Assembly (NCBI GenBank): GCA_002421965.1
Contig: DISN01000007.1
Location: 1,007-11,053 of the forward strand
DNA length: 10,047 nucleotides
DNA from: Candidatus Saccharibacteria bacterium UBA6209
GTDB lineage: Bacteria > Patescibacteriota > Saccharimonadia > Saccharimonadales > Saccharimonadaceae
Reading direction: 5' to 3'
In this document: one piece after another, positions 1 through 6,324 of the stretch
Layout: each line of letters opens with the position of its first letter
Numbering within the stretch: the stretch's first letter is position 1
Notes under the pieces: generated by a model
The model's database searches: none
What the model was told of the DNA's origin: nothing
What the model saw: the letters and a program-made list of their open reading frames with translations, nothing else
Position numbers and translations under genes: made by a program

Positions 1-978
1 GCAAGTGCCGTACGCCAGCCGTCAAAAGACGATTGGCAGCAATATCATACGGCGTGGCAGACTTATTATCAGATGTACTACGAGCGACTAAGTGCCATCC
101 AAAAAGCAAACAGCGCTAGCGCCACAAATCAGCAATCAGCCCAAGAAAACACAGCCATCGGCAGCAGCGAAACGACTGAGTCTATCAACCAAAAGCAAGC
201 CATGGAAGAGCTCAGATCGTCGATTCGCAGCAAAGTCAGCGAGTCAGCCGATAAAGTTCGCAAATCTCGCCACTTTATACCAGCAATCGCCGGATTTGCG
301 GTTTTTATGGTGTTTGTCGTTATCCAGTTTAATCGACCAATCGTTGGCATGGTTATGGCCTACACCGCACCGGGAAGTATTGAGCCAGAAAATATCATTG
401 TCGACCCAACAACCGAGGTGGATGTCGGTCCCGAGCCAAAGATGATTATCCCCAAGATCAATATCGACGCACCTGTTGTCTACGGCATTGGACCGGACTA
501 CAACTCACAGATGGCAGCTATGGAGAAGGGTATAGCCCACTTCGCAATTGCTGGCGCCAACGCTGTACCTGGCCAAATCGGTAACGCCGTCTTTGCCGCT
601 CACTCCAGCAACGACGCCTTCGCAAGGGGCGACTATAAATTTATCTTTGCCAAAAACGAGAAGCTAGTTAAGGGTGATTTAATTTACATGAACTACGAAG
701 GAAAAAGGTATACTTACTCCGTAACCACCACCGAAGTTGTCATGCCAAACGAAGTTTCAAAAGTTCAGATCCAAACTGACAAACCAATGCTAACCTTGAT
801 TAGCTGCGTGCCGCTAGGTACTGCCGAGAAGCGACTGTTGGTATTTGCTGAGCAAATCTCACCCAATCCCAGCGGTGCAGATACTGCCGAAACCAACGAA
901 ACATCAACCCCCGAAGCTACGAACATACCCGGCCAACCATCACCGACATTACTCGAAAAACTATTCGGTGCTCGATAA
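1..978 (+). CDS. Membrane-anchored sortase (5' end outside window)
   Basis: Sortases are membrane transpeptidases that cleave a sorting signal with a catalytic Cys and join the protein to a cell-surface acceptor. The frame is open to base 1, so the ATG at 73 is probably internal; residues below count from it. The part before and around it is rich in Trp, Tyr and Gln (WQQYHTAWQTYYQ). A polar linker (about 15-65) and one membrane helix (about 69-86) follow. The sortase fold covers about 122-262, starting at MIIPKINIDAPV. The catalytic triad is visible: His177 in AAHSSN, Cys245 in TLISCVP and Arg254 in EKRLLVF. Cys245 is the only cysteine. A Pro/Thr/Ser-rich tail of about 40 residues ends in LLEKLFGAR. 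The gene converges with the PEGA gene, 28 nt away. The sortase class and substrates cannot be settled from the sequence; I see no sorting signal in the neighbours. Confidence 0.9.
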   Translation, partial: ASAVRQPSKDDWQQYHTAWQTYYQMYYERLSAIQKANSASATNQQSAQENTAIGSSETTESINQKQAMEELRSSIRSKVSESADKVRKSRHFIPAIAGFAVFMVFVVIQFNRPIVGMVMAYTAPGSIEPENIIVDPTTEVDVGPEPKMIIPKINIDAPVVYGIGPDYNSQMAAMEKGIAHFAIAGANAVPGQIGNAVFAAHSSNDAFARGDYKFIFAKNEKLVKGDLIYMNYEGKRYTYSVTTTEVVMPNEVSKVQIQTDKPMLTLISCVPLGTAEKRLLVFAEQISPNPSGADTAETNETSTPEATNIPGQPSPTLLEKLFGAR

Positions 979-1006
979 ACCGGACAGATTAAATATAAAT
1001 AGTAGA

Positions 1007-2476
1007 CTAAATAGTCATCGACATTCGTCGAAGCTCGAGCACGCCATCACTAGATAGCCAAGAGTAAAGATATTTGCCGTCATTAGTCAGCAGACTATCG
1101 TAATCAGCGCTTGAAGGCATTAGCTGAGCAGTATTTAAGCCGTCAAATTCCTGCATAATCCTAAGTCCAGAGCCATCAACCTGAGTAATATGGTATCCGT
1201 CCAGCCAACTAACCGGAGAAGGCGAATACTTAACGATGTTCTGAGATACTTCTACGCGCTCAATATCAAACGACATCAACGACTTGCCGTCTTCTGCTAC
1301 CAGAAACCGCCCGTTGTCGCTAAACTGTAAACTCTCAACTGCGTGGTTAAACGTAAAACTCTTTCCCGTCTTGAGTAGAGAAGCCAAACTTTCTTTGTTG
1401 GTCGGGATATCTCCCCGATAATAAGTCACCTGTCGATCGATGCTAACTGCTATGGTATCTTTGTTGAAATATCGCCCAGTAGCGATATTTATCGCTTGAT
1501 TGTCGCTAGTCAAACTCCTGGCGATTACCGTCGGCTCCTTGCCGCGAAGCCACAGCCCAGCAACAGTGTAGTCACCGTCCTTGGCAATATAGGTCAGCCT
1601 GTCATCATCATAGACACCAAAGGAACTAGCACCACTAACAAGCGGTCTGGATATTGAGCCATCACTAATCGAGGCCTCTCGCATATCCTGCCCCGCCAAT
1701 ACCATCACCTTGCGATTATCTAGCGGCTGCACATCATTCAGGTCCATCCCTAAAAGATTAGTCAGATTTACCATCGACTCTGGCGACTCTCGATCAATCC
1801 ATAGCCACTCGCTCTTTGGCGCCTCGTTATCAAACTGATACACATGCTTAACGGTCATAAACCTACTATCTTTGCTCCAGGTGGTCGAGGTCATCTGATG
1901 AGACTGAGCAGGATTATTAAGATCTAGCCCACTCATTTGCTCTACTACAGGCGTATAGTCAACGGCCGAAGGTCTCTGTGAATTGCGAAAATCAATCAAT
2001 CCAAAAACTGGAACACCGCTATCGAATCGCCACAAAGCCATGTACCGTCTGTCGGGCGAGGAGACTATTTGTTCTGCAGTCGGTACGCTATAAGCTGTCG
2101 TAATATTCTTTTTGGTTGGCACTAGTCTAGCATAGTTGAGCCAAGTAATGACCCCTGGCTTTACGTCAACAGTTTTTTGCCAAGATTCATAGCCAGGTAA
2201 CTGCATCGCAAACTGGATCTTGCCCGGAGCAACGGTGCTCTTAGTCGGGGTCCGACTACTCAGAGCGCGGCCATCTATACTAACCACTGCCGAATTAGGA
2301 AATGAATTGAACTGCACCAAACCCGTCTGCTCAACTGAACGAGTCTTGAGGTCCCATTGGTAACCAAGCACCGCCATCATCAGCACAGTCAGCAGCACCA
2401 AGACAGATGTCACCATTAGTCCATAGACTAAAGTTCGCTTTGCTAGCTCTTTTTTTCGAGATAACCTAGGGTTCAT
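1007..2476 (-). CDS. PEGA-domain membrane protein with beta-propeller-like C-terminal region
   Basis: The 489-residue protein has a short basic N-terminus, one membrane helix at about 16-38 and a PEGA-type domain at about 51-118. That domain shows the family pattern of a small beta-rich unit (VQFNSFPNSAVVSIDG, then TPTKSTVAPG, then QLPGYESWQKTVDV). The remaining 370 residues have recurring strand-turn patterns such as SPDRRYMALWRF, TWSKDSRFMTV and FSDNGRFLVAEDG, which suggest a WD40/TolB-like propeller facing outward. PEGA domains occur in surface proteins and are thought to bind or lie against envelope structures; the exact role is unknown. There are no cysteines. The ATG at 2476 is chosen because it opens the positively charged N-terminus and lies just after an extended -10 box; no Shine-Dalgarno is present. 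The gene is divergent from the DUF4367-like gene. Confidence 0.85.
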   Translation of the reverse strand: MNPRLSRKKELAKRTLVYGLMVTSVLVLLTVLMMAVLGYQWDLKTRSVEQTGLVQFNSFPNSAVVSIDGRALSSRTPTKSTVAPGKIQFAMQLPGYESWQKTVDVKPGVITWLNYARLVPTKKNITTAYSVPTAEQIVSSPDRRYMALWRFDSGVPVFGLIDFRNSQRPSAVDYTPVVEQMSGLDLNNPAQSHQMTSTTWSKDSRFMTVKHVYQFDNEAPKSEWLWIDRESPESMVNLTNLLGMDLNDVQPLDNRKVMVLAGQDMREASISDGSISRPLVSGASSFGVYDDDRLTYIAKDGDYTVAGLWLRGKEPTVIARSLTSDNQAINIATGRYFNKDTIAVSIDRQVTYYRGDIPTNKESLASLLKTGKSFTFNHAVESLQFSDNGRFLVAEDGKSLMSFDIERVEVSQNIVKYSPSPVSWLDGYHITQVDGSGLRIMQEFDGLNTAQLMPSSADYDSLLTNDGKYLYSWLSSDGVLELRRMSMTI

Positions 2477-2480
2477 ATAT

Positions 2481-2495
2481 TATCTAATTATACCA
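2481..2495 (-). promoter_or_regulatory. Extended -10 promoter of the PEGA gene, near-leaderless
   Basis: On the minus strand TGG-TATAAT occupies 2495-2487, an exact extended -10 (TGn-TATAAT). The expected transcription start is about 2480, only about 4 nt before the ATG at 2476. No good -35 is visible at 16-18 nt (TTTTGC or TTTGCA), which is usual for extended -10 promoters. There is no room for a Shine-Dalgarno, so translation is probably leaderless or nearly so. Confidence 0.7.
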
Positions 2496-2507
2496 CAGTA
2501 ATTACTC

Positions 2508-2537
2508 TTGCAAAACAAACCAAGCCTCCTGTATAGT
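2508..2537 (+). promoter_or_regulatory. Candidate promoter of the DUF4367-like gene
   Basis: TTGCAA (2508-2513) is followed after 18 nt by TATAGT (2532-2537), with TG directly before the -10. The predicted start is near 2544, giving a leader of about 48 nt before the GTG at 2592. This lies back to back with the promoter of the PEGA gene. The boxes are imperfect, so the call is tentative. Confidence 0.45.
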
Positions 2538-2576
2538 AGACTCATAAGCGCTATAGGATGGTTAGGCGCGCAAACA

Positions 2577-2585
2577 AAAGGGGAG
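2577..2585 (+). promoter_or_regulatory. Shine-Dalgarno that decides the GTG start at 2592
   Basis: AAAGGGGAG ends 6 nt before GTG at 2592. This is the only good ribosome-binding site near the 5' end of this frame. It favours GTG 2592 over the TTG at 2508, which would also lie upstream of the predicted transcription start. Confidence 0.65.
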
Positions 2586-2591
2586 TATCAA

Positions 2592-3650
2592 GTGGACAGC
2601 AACAAGCACTATGTAATTATCAATAATCGGGCATACGATCCAATAACTGGACTACCGGTTGATCAGATTCACGCTGCTCAGCCAGCCGAAGCCGCTCCAG
2701 CTATAACTAATGTTCAGCCTAACAGGGGTCTTAGCTCAGCCGGTCGGACCACTCAGCGCTCAGAGACCCTAAGCCGGCGCTATGTAAAAAGGCCATCATT
2801 GCAGCCAGTCGAATCAGCTCAGCCTGAACCAATTGTTGCGGCATACTCTCCAGTTAACCTTGCTGCCATGAACGCTAAGCAAACCGAATCCATCAAAAAG
2901 TTTGCACCCGCACCACAGTCAATAGATATCACCCAGAAGCGCGCCGACCTACCAGCAGACAAGCACCCTATGGCGCAGCGTATAGCACAACAGCAGGCTG
3001 CAGCCTCTATTCAGCGACAGCGTGCCAACGCCCAGCAAAAACAAAGCCTTGAGGTCAGGTCAAATCACCAGAATAGTGTCCAGCCAAAAGAATTAAAATC
3101 AGCAGCAGTTCTCAAAAACGAAGCAATCCTAGAGGCAATGAACCGCGAAATCGCTCCACAAAAGAGCGTTCGAGCCAAAAAACAGCGCAAATCAAACCGC
3201 TGGTCAAGGTTCATGGGCATGGCTACGGCTAGCCTAGCTATCGTTATGCTTGCAGGCTACTTCACTTACCTAAATATGCCTAACCTAAACATGCGCATGG
3301 CTGCAATTCAATCTGGGATTGACGCCCGCTACCCGGGCTACAGCCCTGACGGTTATGCACTCAATGGACCAATTCAGTTTAAGGACGGCGAGGTTACGAT
3401 GAAATTCGCTTACGCCGATGGCGTCCAGGGCTACACGTTGACACAGCAAAAAAGCAACTGGGATTCATCTGCAGTCAAACAATACGTCGACTCACAGAGC
3501 GACAGTGCGATAGCAACCCAAGTTGACGGGCTAACGATCTTTACCTACCAGGGAAGCGCCGCCTGGGTAAACAGAGGCATCCTCTATACAGTCAACGGAT
3601 CGGCCCCACTATCTAGTGACCAGATACAGCGCATCGCTACAAGTATGTAG
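2592..3650 (+). CDS. DUF4367-like single-pass membrane protein, unknown function
   Basis: From the GTG at 2592 the protein is 352 residues. It starts almost at once with the motif KHYVIINNRAYDPITGLPV (about 5-23). A long Gln/Ala/Pro/Ser-rich segment with many charged residues follows (about 24-200) and is probably disordered. A basic stretch (RAKKQRKSNR) then precedes one membrane helix (about 208-229). The C-terminal 115 residues look like a DUF4367-type domain: YTLTQQKSNWDSSAV, then DGLTIFTYQGSAAWVNRG, then LSSDQIQRIATSM. With a basic flank before the helix, the N-terminal 200 residues should be cytoplasmic and the DUF4367-like part outside. There are no cysteines. DUF4367 has no settled function. 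The family call is from memory of such sequences and not from a search. The frame stays open upstream to a TTG at 2508, but the Shine-Dalgarno favours 2592. Confidence 0.8.
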   Translation: MDSNKHYVIINNRAYDPITGLPVDQIHAAQPAEAAPAITNVQPNRGLSSAGRTTQRSETLSRRYVKRPSLQPVESAQPEPIVAAYSPVNLAAMNAKQTESIKKFAPAPQSIDITQKRADLPADKHPMAQRIAQQQAAASIQRQRANAQQKQSLEVRSNHQNSVQPKELKSAAVLKNEAILEAMNREIAPQKSVRAKKQRKSNRWSRFMGMATASLAIVMLAGYFTYLNMPNLNMRMAAIQSGIDARYPGYSPDGYALNGPIQFKDGEVTMKFAYADGVQGYTLTQQKSNWDSSAVKQYVDSQSDSAIATQVDGLTIFTYQGSAAWVNRGILYTVNGSAPLSSDQIQRIATSM

Positions 3651-3664
3651 TTCAAACAATGCTA

Positions 3665-3694
3665 TTGACAAATTAGACTAAAGTGTGTTATAAT
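3665..3694 (+). promoter_or_regulatory. Consensus promoter (P1) upstream of gltX
   Basis: A perfect TTGACA (3665-3670) and a perfect TATAAT (3689-3694) are 18 nt apart, with TG at 3686-3687 giving an extended -10 as well. The expected start is 3700-3702, right at the foot of the hairpin that follows. It is the strongest promoter in the window. Confidence 0.85.
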
Positions 3695-3705
3695 AAAAAG
3701 ATAGG

Positions 3706-3735
3706 CCTCGTACAGCACCAGTACGAGGTTTTCTT
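3706..3735 (+). terminator. Terminator-like hairpin in the gltX leader, possible attenuator or pseudoknot
   Basis: CCTCGTAC (3706-3713) and GTACGAGG (3721-3728) form a perfect 8-bp stem around the loop AGCACCA, followed by TTTTCTT. It could end transcription from the DUF4367-like gene. It also lies immediately after the P1 start, so it would be the first structure in any P1 transcript. The loop bases GCACCA (3715-3720) can pair with TGGTGT (3742-3747), an H-type pseudoknot geometry. AGATA (3699-3703) and TATCT (3735-3739) could extend the stem. Confidence 0.65.
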
Positions 3736-3746
3736 ATCTGTTGGTG

Positions 3747-3755
3747 TGATAAAAT
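3747..3755 (+). promoter_or_regulatory. gltX: Extended -10 promoter (P2) of gltX, leaderless
   Basis: TGA-TAAAAT (3747-3755) ends 7 nt before the gltX ATG at 3763. The predicted start at about 3762 leaves no leader and no Shine-Dalgarno. No clear -35 is present. P2 would make gltX independent of the hairpin that P1 transcripts must cross. Confidence 0.55.
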
Positions 3756-3762
3756 AGACTAT

Positions 3763-5217
3763 ATGACAAATATTCGTACTCGATTCGCCCCAAGCCCAAC
3801 TGGCTTTTTGCATGTTGGCGGTATTCGGACAGCACTTTTTGCTTATCTAGTTGCTCGACAAAATAACGGTAAATTCGTCCTTAGGCTCGAAGACACCGAC
3901 AAAAACAGGGAAGTACCGGGCAGTCGCGAGCATCTAATAGCCAGCCTCAAGGCTCTTGGGCTAAACTACGACGAAGGTCCCGATGTTGGCGGAGATTTTG
4001 GACCATATGTTCAATCAGAGCGCCTCGACATCTATCGACAGTACGCCCAAAAACTAATTGACGCTGGTCTTGCTTACGCCGACCCATACGATGCCAGCCA
4101 GATACAAGCCTTTCGCGAACAGGCCCAAGCTGACAAGCGAGCATTTCGATATATCGATCATCGCCCAGAAAACCCACCGGTATGGGACGGAAGCATGCCG
4201 CTACGCTTTAAAAGCACCCCAAAAAGCTTTACTTATCACGATGAGGTTATGGGAGACATCACGACCAGCCCCGAAGTTATCGACGATATTATCTTGATTA
4301 AATCTGACGGCTACCCAACCTATAATTTTGCTCATATTATTGATGATCTAGAGATGGGCATAACTCATGTTATCCGTGGCCAAGAATTCATTAGTAGCAT
4401 GCCCAATTTTCTAGCACTCTACGAGGCGCTCGGATTTGACATGACCACGCAGCATAAGGGCAAACCTCTTCCTAAATTTGCCCACATGCCACACATTATG
4501 AATGAGCAAGGCAACAAAAAACTCGGCAAACGCGACGGCGCCAAAGACGTACTTGACTACATCCGTGATGGTTATCTGCCAGAGGCGCTGGATAGCTTTA
4601 TTGCGACCATGGGCTGGAATGACGGCACCGAACAAGAAGTATTTACGATGGACGAGTTAGTCCAAAAGTTTAGCCTGTCACGCGTCCAACGATCAGGCGC
4701 CAGATTTGACGAGAAACGACTGCTGTGGGTTAACGGTCACTTCATCCGAGAGCTGTCAGTCGATGAGCTGTACAAGCGTGTTGAATTTTTCTGGCCTGAG
4801 TCGGCCGGCAAGCACCCAGAACACTACAAAAAACAGGTCCTGCTCCTAGCCCAAGATCGACTCAAGACTCTGCGCGACTTAGCACCACTCACAAGTTATT
4901 TCTTTGAGGAGCCAAACCCAGACTACTCACTGATAAATGACAATAAACAGCTCAAAAAACTCTCAAGTGACGAAACCAAATCACTCATAAATGCCACAAT
5001 TACCGCACTGTCAGCAATTAGTGACTGGACAACCGAAAATATCCAGGCAGCACTCAATGACTTACTGGAACAGACCGGCCAAAAACCAGGCATTTTGTTC
5101 AGTCTAATTCGAATTGTCACCACCTGGGCACCATTTAGTCCGCAGCTGAACGATACTCTGGAGCTGATTGGCAAAGAGCGAGTTATCGACCGTCTGACAA
5201 GCGTCCAAAATCAGTAG
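3763..5217 (+). CDS. gltX: Glutamyl-tRNA synthetase
   Basis: This cytoplasmic class Ib enzyme joins glutamate to tRNA-Glu using ATP. At 484 residues it has the normal bacterial length. The Rossmann-fold start TRFAPSPTGFLHVGGIRTALF carries the HIGH-type motif as LHVGG (about 16-20), and RLEDTD follows at 41-46. PTYNFAHIIDDLEMGITHVIRGQEF (185-209) is typical of GluRS. The KMSKS-type loop reads KKLGKRDGAKDV (252-263), with Gly where Ser is usual in bacterial GluRS (KLSKR). The C-terminal half is the helical anticodon-binding region. The Cys/His zinc site of the E. coli enzyme is absent and the protein has no cysteine at all. Whether it is discriminating, or also charges tRNA-Gln for GatCAB conversion, cannot be told here. 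The ATG at 3763 has no Shine-Dalgarno and follows a -10 box by 7 nt. The DUF3048 gene starts 21 nt after the stop. Confidence 0.97.
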   Translation: MTNIRTRFAPSPTGFLHVGGIRTALFAYLVARQNNGKFVLRLEDTDKNREVPGSREHLIASLKALGLNYDEGPDVGGDFGPYVQSERLDIYRQYAQKLIDAGLAYADPYDASQIQAFREQAQADKRAFRYIDHRPENPPVWDGSMPLRFKSTPKSFTYHDEVMGDITTSPEVIDDIILIKSDGYPTYNFAHIIDDLEMGITHVIRGQEFISSMPNFLALYEALGFDMTTQHKGKPLPKFAHMPHIMNEQGNKKLGKRDGAKDVLDYIRDGYLPEALDSFIATMGWNDGTEQEVFTMDELVQKFSLSRVQRSGARFDEKRLLWVNGHFIRELSVDELYKRVEFFWPESAGKHPEHYKKQVLLLAQDRLKTLRDLAPLTSYFFEEPNPDYSLINDNKQLKKLSSDETKSLINATITALSAISDWTTENIQAALNDLLEQTGQKPGILFSLIRIVTTWAPFSPQLNDTLELIGKERVIDRLTSVQNQ

Positions 5218-5223
5218 CGCTTA

Positions 5224-5232
5224 TGCTATACT
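5224..5232 (+). promoter_or_regulatory. Extended -10 promoter of the DUF3048 gene, leaderless
   Basis: TGC-TATACT (5224-5232) ends 6 nt before the ATG at 5239, so the predicted +1 is exactly the A of the start codon. There is no Shine-Dalgarno in the 21-nt gap after gltX and no good -35. It would let the DUF3048-kinase-regulator unit be transcribed apart from gltX. Confidence 0.6.
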
Positions 5233-5238
5233 GATTTT

Positions 5239-6324
5239 ATGGATTACACACCACCTACGCAACCTGTAAAACCCCTAAAAGCTAAGCCAAAATTCCTCGT
5301 TTGGCTCAAAAAACATTGGATATCAGCAACCCTGATTGCGCTAGCTGTAGTTTTAGCTGGCGGATTTATAGCACTAGCCCTGACAATTACACCCGAAAAA
5401 GTCGAGGTCGAAAAGGTTGCCAAGGTCAAGAAAAAAGAGAAGTTCTACTCGCTCCTAACCGGCCTAGAAGTAGCCGACAAATCGGCCGCCGAACAGGCGG
5501 TTACTGGTGTAATGATCGAAAACTCGCCTGAATCAAGACCGCAATCTGGCCTCAAAGATGCCGGTATCGTTTATGAAGCAACTGCCGAGGGTGGAATCAC
5601 TCGATTTATGGCTCTATACCAGCAAAATAAACCCGAGCTCATCGGACCAGTCCGCAGCCTCAGGATTTACTACCTAGACTGGGCAGCACCATACCAGGCG
5701 TCAATCGCTCACGTTGGCGGCAGCAGTAATGCACTCGACACCGTCCGAAACGGTTACCGCGATATTGACCAATTCTTTAATGCTGGTACCTACTGGAGGG
5801 CGTCCGATCGCTATGCGCCGCACAATGTCTACACTAGTGGTACAAAAATCGACGAACTGAACGCTTCCAAGGGATATACTTCATCGAAATTTACTGGATT
5901 TGATCGAACTGACGGTAAACCTGCAGCTGAGCCAAATGCAACGTCAATAAACGTTGGTTTCAGCAGCCCACTGTATGCTACCAGCTACGCTTACGATAGC
6001 GCCACCAATACATACAATCGATCCCTAGCTGGCGCTGCCCATCAAGATAGAGAAAAGGGGCAAATCTCACCAAATGTTGTAGTCGTTATCCGAGTTGGAT
6101 CGGAGCTCAGGAGCGGACCTGATGGCTACGAAGATCTAGTTACTAGCGGCAATGGCCAAGCATACGTATTCCAAAATGGCACCGTCACCGAAGCTACCTG
6201 GCACAAAGCCGACCGAGACACAAGCCTCTCACTAACTGACAGCAGCGGCAGCCAGATTAAACTTAACCGTGGACAGACGTGGGTGAGCGCAATCACCGAC
6301 CGTGGCAGCGTATCATGGCAGTAG
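5239..6324 (+). CDS. DUF3048 (YerB-like) membrane-anchored protein
   Basis: The 361-residue protein has a basic cytoplasmic N-terminus, one membrane helix (about 27-50), a charged Lys/Glu/Val linker (52-68) and then the DUF3048 domains. The N-terminal domain has VTGVMIENSPESRPQSG (88-104), YEATAEGGITRFMALY (112-127) and GPVRSLRIYYLDWA (136-149). The C-terminal domain has SPNVVVVIRV (277-286), GTVTEATWHKAD (314-325) and LNRGQTWVSAI (342-352). B. subtilis YerB belongs to this family and is a predicted lipoprotein. Here there is no lipobox cysteine, and the anchor is a transmembrane helix. The domain should face outward; its biochemical role is not known. There are no cysteines. The gene overlaps the following kinase by 10 nt, so the two are probably co-transcribed and translationally coupled. 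That makes a shared envelope-related role possible but unproved. Confidence 0.93.
   Translation: MDYTPPTQPVKPLKAKPKFLVWLKKHWISATLIALAVVLAGGFIALALTITPEKVEVEKVAKVKKKEKFYSLLTGLEVADKSAAEQAVTGVMIENSPESRPQSGLKDAGIVYEATAEGGITRFMALYQQNKPELIGPVRSLRIYYLDWAAPYQASIAHVGGSSNALDTVRNGYRDIDQFFNAGTYWRASDRYAPHNVYTSGTKIDELNASKGYTSSKFTGFDRTDGKPAAEPNATSINVGFSSPLYATSYAYDSATNTYNRSLAGAAHQDREKGQISPNVVVVIRVGSELRSGPDGYEDLVTSGNGQAYVFQNGTVTEATWHKADRDTSLSLTDSSGSQIKLNRGQTWVSAITDRGSVSWQ

Noticed and set aside
1001..1020. Terminator between the converging sortase and PEGA genes
   Set aside because: GACTA-AA-TAGTC (1005-1016) is only a 5-bp AT-rich stem with a 2-nt loop and no T-tract, too weak to call.
2508..2591. TTG start of the DUF4367-like gene, adding 28 residues
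   Set aside because: The TTG overlaps the predicted -35 region and lies before the predicted transcription start. GTG 2592 has a good Shine-Dalgarno at 2577-2585 and leads straight into the recognisable motif.
3706..3762. T-box leader controlling gltX
   Set aside because: The whole leader is about 60 nt, far too short for a T-box. There is no specifier-loop stem and no T-box consensus (TGGNACC), so the CACCA in the loop is not evidence of tRNA binding.
5239..5388. Lipoprotein signal in the DUF3048 protein
   Set aside because: YerB of B. subtilis is a predicted lipoprotein, but this protein has no cysteine, so it cannot be lipidated and must be anchored by its helix.
6279..6314. GTG start of the first kinase, adding 12 residues
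   Set aside because: It would overlap DUF3048 by 46 nt and has no Shine-Dalgarno. ATG 6315 gives a 10-nt overlap typical of coupled genes.
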